This document shows, one piece after another, positions 34,954-44,934 of a stretch of 64,000 nt of DNA (position 1 is the first letter of the stretch; each line of letters begins with the position of its first letter). The stretch lies in the NCBI RefSeq assembly GCF_036327775.1, contig NZ_CP109598.1, positions 5,344,001 to 5,408,000 on the forward strand. The letters are read 5' to 3'. The notes below the pieces were generated by a model. It did no database searches, was not told where the DNA came from, and worked only from the letters and a program-made list of their open reading frames with translations. A program made the translations under genes and the position numbers. The DNA comes from Streptomyces sp. NBC_01498 (GTDB lineage Bacteria; Actinomycetota; Actinomycetes; Streptomycetales; Streptomycetaceae).

Positions 34954-35818
34954 CACGTTTTCTTCCGGAACTTGGCCACCGCGACCGGCGCCGTCACCAC
35001 CGTGATCACTGCCGCCCAGCCGAGCGTCATCCACACGTCGTGCGCGACCGGCCCGCCGATGAACAACGCGCGCGCGGCGTCGGCCAGATTCGACAGCGGG
35101 TTGTAGTCCGTGAAGTTCTGGAGCCAGCCCGGCATGGTCGACGGCGGGGTGAAGATCGAGGAGCCGAACTGGAGCGGCATCAGCACCAGGAAGCCCAGCC
35201 CCTGCACCGCCTGCGCGGTCTTCACGGTCAGACCGATCAGGATGAAGACCCACATCAGTGACGCGCCGAAGATCAGCGAGAGCCCGACCGCCGCCAGGAC
35301 GTGGAGCGGCGACGTCTCGATGGACAGTCCGAGCACGAAGCCCACGATCAGCAGGATCGCGAACGCGACCATCAGCCGGCCTATCTCGACCACGATCTTG
35401 GCGATGAGGACCGACGACCGGGCGATCGGCATCGTACGGAACCGGTCCATGACTCCCTTCTGGAAGTCCTCGTTGATCCCGCTGCCCACGGACATCGAGA
35501 TGTTGAGCCCCATCATCGCCATCAGGCCGGGGACCAGATAGCTGACGTACTCGGACTGGTTGCCCTTGCCCGCCACGGCCCCGCCGAAGACGAACACGAA
35601 GAGCAGCGTGAAGACGATCGGCATCAGCAGGACGTCGAACATCGACTCCGGGTCCTGCTTGATCTGGAGGGCGTTGCGGCGGGCGAGGGCGCCGATGTGC
35701 CGCAGATTGGCGCGCAGACCGATCCGGCCCTCGTCGGTGGCTGCCCGGCCGGGCAGCCCGGTCCGGGGGGACGGCGCGGAGTCCGTCACGTTCGTCGTTG
35801 TCGTTGTCGTTGCCGTGC

Positions 35819-35822
<4 letters not shown>
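34953..35822 (-). CDS. ABC-2 type transporter permease (DrrB-like)
   Basis: 289-aa inner-membrane subunit of a drug or lipid exporter with six TM helices. The ABC2_membrane signature region is ALARRNALQIKQDPESMFDVLLMPIVFTLLFVFVFGG and the cytoplasmic coupling helix EDFQKGVMDRFRTMPIARSS. It starts at ATG 35822 and overlaps the upstream ATPase gene by 4 bp, so the two form a translationally coupled exporter. The substrate is unknown; DrrAB relatives export anthracyclines and other hydrophobic compounds. The Thr-rich N-terminus is disordered. Confidence 0.92.
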
Positions 35823-36904
<1,082 letters not shown>

Positions 36905-37073
36905 ACCGACGATCCTGGCAGCCGCCACTGACAGCGGGCCGACAGCCGACCGACAGCCCGCCGACACGCACCCGACGGTCACGTGCCGGGTGGCCGGGCG
37001 GCGTGGCGGGGGAGTGCGGGGGCGCTGTTGGCCGGTCGCGCGGGACCGGCCGTACCGAGGCCCGGGAAACGCC

Positions 37074-37108
37074 GACAGCCCGCCGATGGGGGATGTCGGC
37101 GGGCTGTC
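37074..37108 (-). terminator. Strong hairpin terminator downstream of panB
   Basis: Perfect 13-bp inverted repeat GACAGCCCGCCGA (37074-37086) / TCGGCGGGCTGTC (37096-37108) with a 9-nt loop, 66 bp past the panB stop. A further copy of the same 13-mer is at 36952-36964. Confidence 0.8.
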
Positions 37109-37174
37109 TTCTCGTGCGGCAGTGGCTGTGGGGTGGTGTGCCCGGCCGGGTGGTGGGCCGGCCGGGCGGTGCGC

Positions 37175-38059
37175 TCAGTGGAACGTGTGCTCCTCGCGCG
37201 GGAACGTTCCTCCGGTGACCTCGTCCGCGAACGCCCGCGCGGCGTCGCCGAGGGTCTGCCGCAGATTCGCGTACTGCTTGGTGAAGCGCGGCACCTTGCC
37301 GCCCGTCAGACCCACCATGTCGGTGTAGACGAGCACCTGCGCGTCCGTGTCCGGGCCGGCGCCTATGCCGATGGTGGGGATGTCCAGCGAACGGGTGACC
37401 TCGGCGGCGAGCTCGGCCGGCACCAGCTCCAGGACCACCGCGAACGCCCCCGCCGCCTGCGCCGACTTGGCGTCGTGCAGCAGCCGGTGCGCGGCCTCGT
37501 CGTCGCGCCCCTGCACCCGGTACCCCAGGGTGTTCACGGACTGCGGCGTCAGCCCGAGGTGCGACATGACCGGGATGCCCGCCTGGACGATCATTTCCGT
37601 CTGCGGCAGCGAGCGCGCCCCGCCCTCCAGCTTGACCGCGCCGACCCCGGCGTCCTTGACCAGCCGCGTCGCGCTGCGCAGGGCCTGGACGGGGCCTTCC
37701 TGGTACGAGCCGAAGGGGAGGTCGCCGACGACGAGGGCGCGCCTGGTGCCCCGTACGACGGCGGCCGACAGCATCGTCATCTCGTCGAGCGTGACCGGCA
37801 CGGTCGTCTCGTAGCCGAGGTGGACATTGCCCATGGAGTCCCCGACGAGCACGACCGGGATGCCCGCCTCGTCGAAGACGGACGCGGTCGTCGCGTCGTA
37901 GGCGGTGAGCATGGGCCACTTCTCGCCGCGTCGCTTGGCGGCGGCGATGTCGTGGACGGTGACGCGGCGGGTACCGGCGCCGCCGTAGAGCGACCGGGTG
38001 TCGCCGGAGGAAGTCCCGGGGGAGGCCCCGGGCGGTTTCTGCGCAGCCTCGGACGTCAT
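37175..38059 (-). CDS. panB: 3-methyl-2-oxobutanoate hydroxymethyltransferase
   Basis: 294-aa ketopantoate hydroxymethyltransferase. It transfers a hydroxymethyl group from methylene-THF to 2-oxoisovalerate, the first committed step of pantothenate/CoA synthesis. A 30-residue extension precedes VTVHDIAAAKRRGEKWPMLTAYDATTA. The Mg-binding VVLVGDSMGNVHLGY, KLEGG, MSHLGLTPQSV and IGIGAGPDTDAQVLVYTDM blocks are intact. ATG 38059 is the start. It is divergent from the MFS exporter, with an independent downstream terminator. Confidence 0.97.
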   Translation of the reverse strand: MTSEAAQKPPGASPGTSSGDTRSLYGGAGTRRVTVHDIAAAKRRGEKWPMLTAYDATTASVFDEAGIPVVLVGDSMGNVHLGYETTVPVTLDEMTMLSAAVVRGTRRALVVGDLPFGSYQEGPVQALRSATRLVKDAGVGAVKLEGGARSLPQTEMIVQAGIPVMSHLGLTPQSVNTLGYRVQGRDDEAAHRLLHDAKSAQAAGAFAVVLELVPAELAAEVTRSLDIPTIGIGAGPDTDAQVLVYTDMVGLTGGKVPRFTKQYANLRQTLGDAARAFADEVTGGTFPREEHTFH

Positions 38060-38185
38060 GGCTCACGGCTCCTTCGTCATCTCGAGGCACCCTGACGGCG
38101 TCCCCGGACCGCCTCCATGGTGGCATCTCCGGGCCACTCACGGGAAGTGGGGGGCCGTTCCGCCGTCCCCGGCACCTCGGTAAAG

Positions 38186-38216
38186 AATTTACAATACGAG
38201 ACGGTGCCGTATTGAA
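38186..38216. promoter_or_regulatory. Operator-like inverted repeat upstream of the QacA-type exporter
   Basis: CAATACG at 38192-38198 and its exact inverse CGTATTG at 38208-38214, separated by 9 bp. A weaker AATTT/AAATT extension lies outside. It lies about 22 bp before the exporter start, in unusually A/T-rich DNA for this window, and so overlaps the likely promoter. It is a candidate site for the TetR regulator encoded at 40078. Confidence 0.7.
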
Positions 38217-38236
38217 ATTGGCCTAGGCTCACCGCC

Positions 38237-39862
38237 ATGTCCCTCCCGTCATCCGCGCCCTCCGGCGCCCGCGACTCCGCGCCCGGCGTCCCCGAAGCCG
38301 TCCACCGGCGCCGCTGGGTGATCCTCGGCGTCCTCATGTTCAGCCTGCTCATCGTGGTCCTCGACAACTCGATCCTGAATGTCGCGGTCAAGACGATCGC
38401 CAGCCCGGAACCCGTCGGGATCGGCGCCACCCAGAGCGAGCTCGAATGGGCCATCAACTCCTACACCCTGGTCTTCGCCGGGATGCTCTTCACCTCCGGT
38501 CTGCTCGGTGACCGGATCGGCCGCAAGAAGGTGCTGCTCTTCGGCATCGTCGTCTTCGGCATCGGCTCCGCCCTCGCCGCGCTGTCCGGGTCGCCCGCCG
38601 AACTCGTCACGTACCGCGCCGTGATGGGCTTCGGCGCCGCCTTCGTGATGCCCGCCACCCTCGCCGTCCTGATGAACGTCTTCGAACGCGACGAACAGCC
38701 GAAGGCCATCGGCATATGGGCGGGCAGCGTCGGGCTGGGCATCGCCATCGGGCCGATCACCGGCGGTGTCCTGCTCGAACACTTCTGGTGGGGCTCGATC
38801 TTCCTGATCAACGTCCCCGTCGTGGTTGTCGCGCTCATCGCCATGGTGGTGCTGGTGCCGGACTCCAGGGACCCGAACCCGGGCCGGGTCGACCCGCTGG
38901 GCGTGCTGCTCTCGATCGTCGGCCTCGTCCTGCTCGTGTACGGGATCATCCGCGCGGGCGAACTGGCCGACTTCACCGACGCCACGGTGCTCGCCCCGGT
39001 CCTCGGCGGACTGGCCGTACTGACCGCCTTCGTCCTGCACGAGAAGCGCAGCGACCACCCGTCGATCGACATGGCCTACTTCAAGAAGCCGGCGTTCGCC
39101 GCCGCCGTCGCCGCGATCGCGCTGGTCTTCTTCGCCCTGATGGGCGTGACCTTCTTCTCGGCCTTCTACCTCCAGAGCGTGCGCGGCTACAGCGCGCTCG
39201 ACTCGGGCCTGCTGATCGTGCCGCTCGCCGTCGCGCAGATGGTGTTCGCGCCGCGTGCCCGGCTGGTGGTGGACCGGTACGGCGCCCGCGCGGTCTGCGC
39301 CGGCGGCATGCTGCTGGTCGCGGCGGGTCTCGCCGCGTTCGCGCTGTTCGACGCCACCACGCCCGTCTGGGTGCTGTGCGTCGTCTTCTTCGTCCAGGGC
39401 ACCGGAATGGCACACATCATGCCGCCGGTGACCGTCGCCGTCATGCAGGCCCTGCCGCGCGAGAAGGCCGGTTCGGGCTCGGCCGTCAACAACACCTTCC
39501 GCCAGGTCGGCGGGGCGCTCGGCATCGCCGTCCTCGGCTCGCTGCTCTCCACCACCTACCGGGGTGAGATCGAGGGCCATCTCGGCGCCGTCCCGGCCGC
39601 CGCCCGTGACGCGGCGGGGGAGTCGATCGAGGCCACCATGGCGGTCGCCGGGAAACTCGGCCCCGCCGGGGGCCCGTTGATCTCCGCCGCGCACGACGCC
39701 TTCCTGACCGCGATGCATGTCACCGCACTCGGCTCGGCGGTCGTCGCGCTGATCGGCACCGCCGTGGTCGCGCGCTTCATGCCGGGCCGTACGGCTCCGG
39801 AACACCCGGTACGGCAGGAGCCCGCGGGGGCGTCGCCGCCCGAACCCGCCGTGCGCGACTGA
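38237..39862 (+). CDS. DHA2 (EmrB/QacA) family drug-resistance MFS transporter
   Basis: 541-aa, 14-TM drug:H+ antiporter. Motif [21 protein letters not shown], motif C-type [33 protein letters not shown] and the D1-like [13 protein letters not shown] in TM1 define the QacA/EmrB group. It starts at ATG 38237. An inverted-repeat operator overlaps its promoter, and a TetR regulator follows 215 bp downstream on the same strand, the usual repressor-exporter pairing. The substrate is unknown. A low-complexity GGTGGC run directly follows its stop. Confidence 0.93.
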   Translation: MSLPSSAPSGARDSAPGVPEAVHRRRWVILGVLMFSLLIVVLDNSILNVAVKTIASPEPVGIGATQSELEWAINSYTLVFAGMLFTSGLLGDRIGRKKVLLFGIVVFGIGSALAALSGSPAELVTYRAVMGFGAAFVMPATLAVLMNVFERDEQPKAIGIWAGSVGLGIAIGPITGGVLLEHFWWGSIFLINVPVVVVALIAMVVLVPDSRDPNPGRVDPLGVLLSIVGLVLLVYGIIRAGELADFTDATVLAPVLGGLAVLTAFVLHEKRSDHPSIDMAYFKKPAFAAAVAAIALVFFALMGVTFFSAFYLQSVRGYSALDSGLLIVPLAVAQMVFAPRARLVVDRYGARAVCAGGMLLVAAGLAAFALFDATTPVWVLCVVFFVQGTGMAHIMPPVTVAVMQALPREKAGSGSAVNNTFRQVGGALGIAVLGSLLSTTYRGEIEGHLGAVPAAARDAAGESIEATMAVAGKLGPAGGPLISAAHDAFLTAMHVTALGSAVVALIGTAVVARFMPGRTAPEHPVRQEPAGASPPEPAVRD

Positions 39863-39867
39863 ACCGA

Positions 39868-39900
39868 CGGCGACGGTGGCGGTGGCGGTGGCGGTGGGGG
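39868..39900. repeat. GGTGGC simple repeat after the exporter stop codon
   Basis: About five hexamers of GGTGGC and variants starting six bases after the stop at 39862. Low complexity; no gene. Confidence 0.6.
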
Positions 39901-40077
39901 CCCGGCCGCCCGTCGGCCGGGTACGGCTCGGCGGTCACCCGGGCCCGCCGCCGTCGGCGAGAATCGGCCCACGGGACACGTGGGGCGCCGGGCACGGGGG
40001 AAACGGGGCCGGGGCGGCGCGTGCGGGGGGCCGCGCCGGGTGCGCGGCCCCCCGCGAGCAGGGCGAAAGGTGAGGCA

Positions 40078-40905
40078 TTGCCGGATCAGGAACAGCAGCG
40101 ACAACACCAGCGGCGGGAACAGCGCCCGGAACCGGCCGACCGGCCGGACCGGCGCCCGGAACTGCGGGACCAGCACCGGGAACCGCCGGACCAGCAGCCG
40201 GACCGGCCGGACCGGCGACCGGCGCGGGCCGGCCGCCGTGAGGACGGCCGACGCGAGCACGACCGCGTACGGGAGCCCCGCCGGGGCCGGCCGCGCAGCG
40301 AGGCCGCCGAACGGGCCATCGTGCAGGCCGTGGTGAGGCTCCTTGAGGAGGGCGAGCCGCTGGCCGGGCTCTCCATCGAGCGCATCGCGCGGACGGCGGG
40401 CGTCGGCAAGGCCACCATCTACCGCCGCTGGCCCGGCAAGGAGGACCTCTTCGTCGACGTCCTCCAGGCCATCGAGCCCGACGAACCCGCCCTCTCCGGC
40501 ACCTCGGGCCTCGCCGACATCCTCGTCGGCCTGGAGTCCATGCGCCGCCGGGGCCTCGCCCAGCGCGGCTCCGCGCTCCTGCACAACGTCTTCGCGCAGA
40601 TGAAAAGCCACCCCAAGCTCTGGGAGGCGTACCAGCGAACCGTCATCGAGCCCCGGCGCGTGGAGATGACGGCGGCGGTCCGCCGCGCCGTCGCCGCCGG
40701 TGAACTCCGCGACGACGTCGACGCGCAGCTGATCGAGGAACTGCTCGTCGGCCCCATGCTCGTACGGACCGTCCACCGCAAGGACGCGCCGCTGGGCGAC
40801 GACCTCTCCGAGCGCATTCTCCGGGCGCTCCTCGAAGGGCTGCTCCCCCGGGAGCGGGCGGCGGCGGGGGCGCCGGGCCGGCCGGACGGGGACACCGGGG
40901 ACTGA
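40078..40905 (+). CDS. TetR/AcrR family regulator with long basic N-terminal tail
   Basis: About 275 aa. The HTH SIERIARTAGVGKATIYRRWPGKEDLFVDVL lies near residues 110-140, and the C-terminal domain is TetR_C_11-like (LLVGPMLVRTVHRKDAPLGDDL). The first 85 residues are Gln/Arg/Pro/Asp-rich and repetitive (PDRPDRRP twice), probably disordered. The TTG at 40078 after AAAGGTGAGG was taken as the start; a start nearer GRPRSEAAERAIV (about 40285) with a non-standard codon cannot be excluded. It probably represses the upstream QacA-type exporter. Confidence 0.8.
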   Translation: MPDQEQQRQHQRREQRPEPADRPDRRPELRDQHREPPDQQPDRPDRRPARAGRREDGRREHDRVREPRRGRPRSEAAERAIVQAVVRLLEEGEPLAGLSIERIARTAGVGKATIYRRWPGKEDLFVDVLQAIEPDEPALSGTSGLADILVGLESMRRRGLAQRGSALLHNVFAQMKSHPKLWEAYQRTVIEPRRVEMTAAVRRAVAAGELRDDVDAQLIEELLVGPMLVRTVHRKDAPLGDDLSERILRALLEGLLPRERAAAGAPGRPDGDTGD

Positions 40906-41105
40906 CCGCCTCGGGCCGTACGGGGTGCGTCGCGTGTGGTGCGTGGTGCGTCACAGCGGGCGGGTCACCGGCCCCCGACCGGAACCCGCCGCCCCGCGAC
41001 ACTCGTCCTTGACCCCGTACGGCCGTCGGGAGACGGCAGGGAGAACGCCCGTCATCGCCTAGGGTCGACGGCGGGTGTGAACGGCAAGGCAGTGAGGGCA
41101 GCGGA

Positions 41106-42131
41106 ATGACGCAGGAGTACACGGCTGAGTCCCCGGTGGACGGCGCCGATGACAACGACCCTCCCACGAGCCGTGTCCGCTCCTTCGGCGAGCGCTGGCG
41201 CGGCGACCGCGGCATCTGGCGGCGCGGCATCGTTCTCGCGGTGCTCGCCGTCCTGACGGCGCTGCTGATGATCCTGCACGCCCAGGTCCCCAACCGGGTC
41301 GGCAACCTCGGCAGTCTCATGGAGACGTTCCTGCCGTGGCTGGGGCTGCTCGTGCCGGTGATCCTGGCCGCCGCGCTGGTACGGCGCTCCGCCACGGCGC
41401 TGATCGCGCTGCTGCTGCCGCTCGTGGTCTGGATCAATCTCTTCGGCGGCCTGCTGCTCGGCAAGTCGGGCACCGGCGGCGATCTGACGGTCGCCACGCA
41501 CAACGTCAACGCGGAGAACGCCGACGTGGAGGGAACCGCGCGCGGCATCGTGGAGTCCGGCGTGGACGTCGTCGCGCTGGAGGAGCTGAAGGTGTCGGCG
41601 GTTCCCGCGTACGAGAAGGCGCTGGGCGGCACGTACCGGTACCACTCCGTCCAGGGCACGGTGGGGCTCTGGAGCAAATACCCGATGACCGGCAGCCGGC
41701 CCGTCGACATCCGGATGGGCTGGACCCGCGCGATGCGCTCCACGGTGACGACACCCCGGGGCGACGTGGCTGTCTATGTGGCCCATCTGCCGTCCGTACG
41801 CGTCAAGTTGCACGCCGGGTTCACCGCCAACCAGCGCGACGACAGCGCCGACGCGCTCGGCGAGGCGATCGCGGACGAGCCCCTGCGGCGGGTCGTGCTC
41901 CTCGGCGATCTCAACGGCACGATGAACGACCGCTCCCTCAACGCCGTGACGTCGCAGATGCGTTCGACCCAGGGCGCCGCCGGGGACGGTTACGGATTCA
42001 GCTGGCCCGCCGCGTTCCCGATGGCGCGGATCGACCAGATCATGGTCAGGGGCGTCGAGCCGATGTCGTCGTGGACCCTGCCCCGGACGGGCAGCGACCA
42101 TCTGCCGATCGCCGCCCGTATCGAACTCTGA
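41106..42131 (+). CDS. Membrane-anchored endonuclease/exonuclease/phosphatase family protein
   Basis: 341 aa. A 40-residue cytosolic tail and three TM helices (about 42-125) anchor an extracytoplasmic EEP domain. Domain motifs are TVATHNVNAENAD, VVALEELK, the catalytic LGDLNGTMNDR and C-terminal GSDHLPIAARIEL, so the metal and catalytic residues appear complete. EEP domains cleave phosphodiester bonds in nucleic acids, phospholipids or phosphoinositides; the substrate outside the membrane is not known. ATG 41106 follows a GAGGGCAGCGGA stretch. It is convergent with nadE. Confidence 0.88.
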   Translation: MTQEYTAESPVDGADDNDPPTSRVRSFGERWRGDRGIWRRGIVLAVLAVLTALLMILHAQVPNRVGNLGSLMETFLPWLGLLVPVILAAALVRRSATALIALLLPLVVWINLFGGLLLGKSGTGGDLTVATHNVNAENADVEGTARGIVESGVDVVALEELKVSAVPAYEKALGGTYRYHSVQGTVGLWSKYPMTGSRPVDIRMGWTRAMRSTVTTPRGDVAVYVAHLPSVRVKLHAGFTANQRDDSADALGEAIADEPLRRVVLLGDLNGTMNDRSLNAVTSQMRSTQGAAGDGYGFSWPAAFPMARIDQIMVRGVEPMSSWTLPRTGSDHLPIAARIEL

Positions 42132-42154
42132 ACTCCCTTTCCCACCGGCCCGGT

Positions 42155-43915
42155 TCAGGGTGTCGGCGACTCGCGCCACCGGTTGGTGATCGGCAGCCGC
42201 CGGTCCTTGCCGAAGCCCTTCGCGGAGATCTTGGTGCCCGGCGGGTACTGCCGCCGTTTGTACTCCGCCGTGTCCACCATGCGCAGCGTCCGCGCCACGG
42301 TCTCGGCGTCGAAGCCCGCCGCGACGATCGCTTCCTTGCCCTGGTCCCGGTCGACGTACATCGCCAGCAGCCGGTCCAGCACGTCGTAGTCCGGCAGCGA
42401 GTCGGTGTCGACCTGGCCGGGGCGCAGTTCGGCGCTCGGCGGCTTGCTGATCGAGTTCTCCGGGACGGGCGGGACCTGGCCGCGCTCCTCGGCGGCGCGG
42501 TTGCGCCAGCGGGCGAGCCGGAAGACCGCCGTCTTGTAGACGTCCTTGATCGGGCCGTACGCCCCGACGGAGTCGCCGTACAGCGTCGAATACCCCACCG
42601 CCAGCTCGGACTTGTTGCCCGGCGCCAGCACGATCTGGCCCTCCTGGTTGGACAGGGCCATCAGCATCGTGCCGCGCAGCCGCGACTGGAGGTTCTCCTC
42701 CGCGAGCCCGGTCAGGGCGAGCGAGCCCATGTACGCGTCGAACATCGGCTCGATGGGCAGGGTGCGGAAGTTCAGCCCCGTACGGCGGGCCAGTTCGGCC
42801 GCGTCGCTCCGGGAGTGGTCCGAGGAGTACTTGGACGGCATCGAGACGCCGTGGACGTTCGCCGCGCCGAGCGCGTCGCAGGCGATCGCGGCGACGAGGG
42901 CGGAGTCGATGCCCCCGGAGAGGCCGATCAGCACGGACCGGAACCCGTTCTTGGCGGCGTACGCCCGCAGGCCCACCACCAGCGCGGTGTAGACCTCCTC
43001 GTCGTCGTCCAGCCGCTCCGCGTGACCGCCCGTCAGCTCCGGTTCGTAGGCGGGCAGCGGCTCCTCGGAGAGGACGACGTGGTCGATACGGAGCCCGTCG
43101 TCCACGACACCGCCGGGCGGTTCGGCGGCGGCAGCGGGCAGATCGAGGTCGATGACCACACAGCCCTCGGCGAACTGCGGTGCGCGCGCGACGACTTCGC
43201 CGTCCCGGTCCACCACGATCGAGTCGCCGTCGAAGACCAGCTCGTCCTGACCGCCGATCATCGCGAGGTACGCGGTGGTGCAGCCGGCCTCCTGGGCGCG
43301 CTTGCGCACGAGTTCGAGCCGGGTGTCGTCCTTGGCCTGCTCGTACGGCGAGGCGTTGATCGACAGCAGCAGCCCCGCCCCGGCGGCCCGGGTGGCCGGG
43401 ACCCGGCCGCCGTCCTGCCACAGGTCCTCGCAGATCGCGAGCGCCACGTCGACGCCGCGCACCCGCACGACGGGCATGGTGTCGCCGGGGACGAAGTAGC
43501 GGAACTCGTCGAAAACGCCGTAGTTGGGCAGATGGTGCTTGGCGAACGCCAGCGCCACACCGCCCCGGTGCAGCACGGCGGCGGCGTTCTGCGGGGAGCC
43601 GGCCGGGCGGCCGATGCGCGGCCGGTCGCGTTCCGAGCGGTCCAGATAGCCGACCACGACGGGCAGTTCGCCGAAGCCCTCGTCGGCGAGCCGGACGGCG
43701 AGCGCGCGCAGCGCGTCCCGGGACGCCTCGACGAAGGTCGAGCGCAGGGCGAGGTCCTCGACGGGGTAGCCGGTCAGCACCATCTCGGGGAACGCGACGA
43801 GATGCGCGCCCTGCTCGGCGGAGTGCCGGGTCCAGTGCACGACCGCCTCGGCGTTCCCGGCGAGATCGCCGACGGTCGAGTCGATCTGATTCAGAGCGAG
43901 ACGTAGTTGAGGCAC
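42155..43915 (-). CDS. nadE: Glutamine-dependent NAD+ synthetase
   Basis: 586-aa two-domain enzyme, the last step of NAD+ synthesis. The N-terminal nitrilase-type glutaminase carries the Glu (VAFPEMVLTGY), Lys (AFAKHHLPNYGVFDE) and Cys (LAICEDLWQDGG) catalytic triad. The C-terminal synthetase has the PP-loop LIGLSGGIDSALVAAIA and SRLRGTMLMALSNQ. The GTG at 43915 (VPQLRLALNQIDSTVGD) is the conserved start; GTG 43924 adds three residues. Ammonia passes internally between the domains in this class. It is convergent with the EEP gene. Confidence 0.97.
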   Translation of the reverse strand: MPQLRLALNQIDSTVGDLAGNAEAVVHWTRHSAEQGAHLVAFPEMVLTGYPVEDLALRSTFVEASRDALRALAVRLADEGFGELPVVVGYLDRSERDRPRIGRPAGSPQNAAAVLHRGGVALAFAKHHLPNYGVFDEFRYFVPGDTMPVVRVRGVDVALAICEDLWQDGGRVPATRAAGAGLLLSINASPYEQAKDDTRLELVRKRAQEAGCTTAYLAMIGGQDELVFDGDSIVVDRDGEVVARAPQFAEGCVVIDLDLPAAAAEPPGGVVDDGLRIDHVVLSEEPLPAYEPELTGGHAERLDDDEEVYTALVVGLRAYAAKNGFRSVLIGLSGGIDSALVAAIACDALGAANVHGVSMPSKYSSDHSRSDAAELARRTGLNFRTLPIEPMFDAYMGSLALTGLAEENLQSRLRGTMLMALSNQEGQIVLAPGNKSELAVGYSTLYGDSVGAYGPIKDVYKTAVFRLARWRNRAAEERGQVPPVPENSISKPPSAELRPGQVDTDSLPDYDVLDRLLAMYVDRDQGKEAIVAAGFDAETVARTLRMVDTAEYKRRQYPPGTKISAKGFGKDRRLPITNRWRESPTP

Positions 43916-44210
43916 GGCTCCCACTGTAATCGTCTTTCTGACGCGATGGGGGTTCGGGCGGCTGTGGGGAGCGTCTCGGGCCGGGGCGGGGTGGCGGCGA
44001 CCGGGGCAGGCCCGGACCGGACCGGAGCGGACCGGACCGCGGGGACGGCGTACGGGCCGGTGCGGGCCCGCCCCTCGTCGTCCCGCACCGGCCCGTACGC
44101 CTCACCGGCCACTCCGGCCCGTACCGCCCCCGCCAAGGCGCCGTCGCCGCACCCCACCGCATCGCCCCCGCACCGCACCGCACCCGGAGCGCATCGGCCG
44201 CGCGGCGGGG
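43916..44210. other. Intergenic region between nadE and the CBS gene
   Basis: 295 bp. It contains GGACCGGACC-type low-complexity runs (about 44010-44040) and a GTACGGGCCGGTGCGGGC...GCACCGGCCCGTAC inverted repeat spanning 44049-44098, able to form a long hairpin that may terminate transcription of the CBS gene. No coding sequence recognised. Confidence 0.5.
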
Positions 44211-44630
44211 TCAGTCGTGCGCGTACACCCGTTCCGCCCACCCGGCGATCTGCGCGTCGGTCAGGTGCAGCGCCAGGTCCGACTCGCTGATCATGCCGAC
44301 CATGCGCTTGTCCTCGATCACCGGCAGCCGCCGGATCTGGTGCTCCTGCATCTCGTGCAGCACATCGTTCACGTCCGCGTCCGCCTCGATCCAGCGCGGC
44401 GTGCCGTGGGCCATCTCGCCCGCCGTGATCTTCGCCGGGTCGTGGCCCATGGCCACACAGCCGATGACGATGTCACGGTCGGTGAGGATGCCGGTCAGCC
44501 GCTCGCCGGAGTCGGCGATGGGCAGCGCCCCCACGTCCAGGTCCCGCATGAGCTGCGCGGCCCGGTCCAGCGTCTCGTGCGAGGGGATCCAGTCGGCGCC
44601 GGGATTCATGATGTCCTTGGCGGTGGTCAT
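44211..44630 (-). CDS. CBS-domain pair protein
   Basis: 139 aa made of two CBS motifs (MTTAKDIMNPGADWIPSHETLDRAAQLM, and AGEMAHGTPRWIEADADVNDVLHEM). The first ends in LTGILTDRDIVI and the second in MVGMISESDLALHL. Such stand-alone pairs bind adenine nucleotides and act as energy or redox sensors; the partner is unknown. The start at ATG 44630 follows AAGGGAC. An in-frame extension to 44762 looks non-coding. Confidence 0.92.
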   Translation of the reverse strand: MTTAKDIMNPGADWIPSHETLDRAAQLMRDLDVGALPIADSGERLTGILTDRDIVIGCVAMGHDPAKITAGEMAHGTPRWIEADADVNDVLHEMQEHQIRRLPVIEDKRMVGMISESDLALHLTDAQIAGWAERVYAHD

Positions 44631-44797
44631 GGGTCGGTCCCTTCTGATCGGCCGGGTGTGTCCTCTGATCGTCCGAGTGTCCGCATGTCCGTAAGGCGAA
44701 GAGCGTCCGCCCTGACGCCCCCATCGTCGGTGGGCCGAACGGGTGTACGCGACCGCTGTCACCCGAACGGGTGAATCGGGGGTCCGGCGCGCAACGG

Positions 44798-44842
44798 CGC
44801 CGCCCCCGCCCGCGGAGGTGATCCACGCGGGCGGGGGCGGCG
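44798..44842 (-). terminator. Long GC-rich hairpin terminator
   Basis: A perfect 17-bp inverted repeat (44798-44814 and 44826-44842) with an 11-nt loop, placed about 90 bp beyond the DUF305 gene stop. It would end the DUF3105-DUF305 transcript before the CBS gene. Confidence 0.8.
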
Positions 44843-44889
44843 GTGTGCGTCGTACGGACTCGTCCGGCGTCTCCGAGGCGGAACGACGC

Positions 44890-44925
44890 CGGAACGAGGG
44901 CGGAACGAGGGCGGAACGAGGGCGG
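44890..44925. repeat. 11-bp tandem repeat after DUF305 stop
   Basis: Three exact copies of GGAACGAGGGC, starting at 44891, and a degenerate fourth (GGTACGGGCC), ending just before the stop at 44935. The repeats lie between the terminator hairpin and the gene end. Confidence 0.8.
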
Positions 44926-44934
44926 TACGGGCCT

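Noticed and set aside
43980..44040. GGACCGG run as a further end-of-gene minisatellite
   Set aside because: It lies about 170 bp from the nearest stop codon and the units are irregular, so it was not counted.
41052..44183. 1043-aa minus-strand open frame
   Set aside because: It runs antisense to the EEP gene and through the wrong frame of nadE; composition is Arg/Ala/Gly-rich with no domain.
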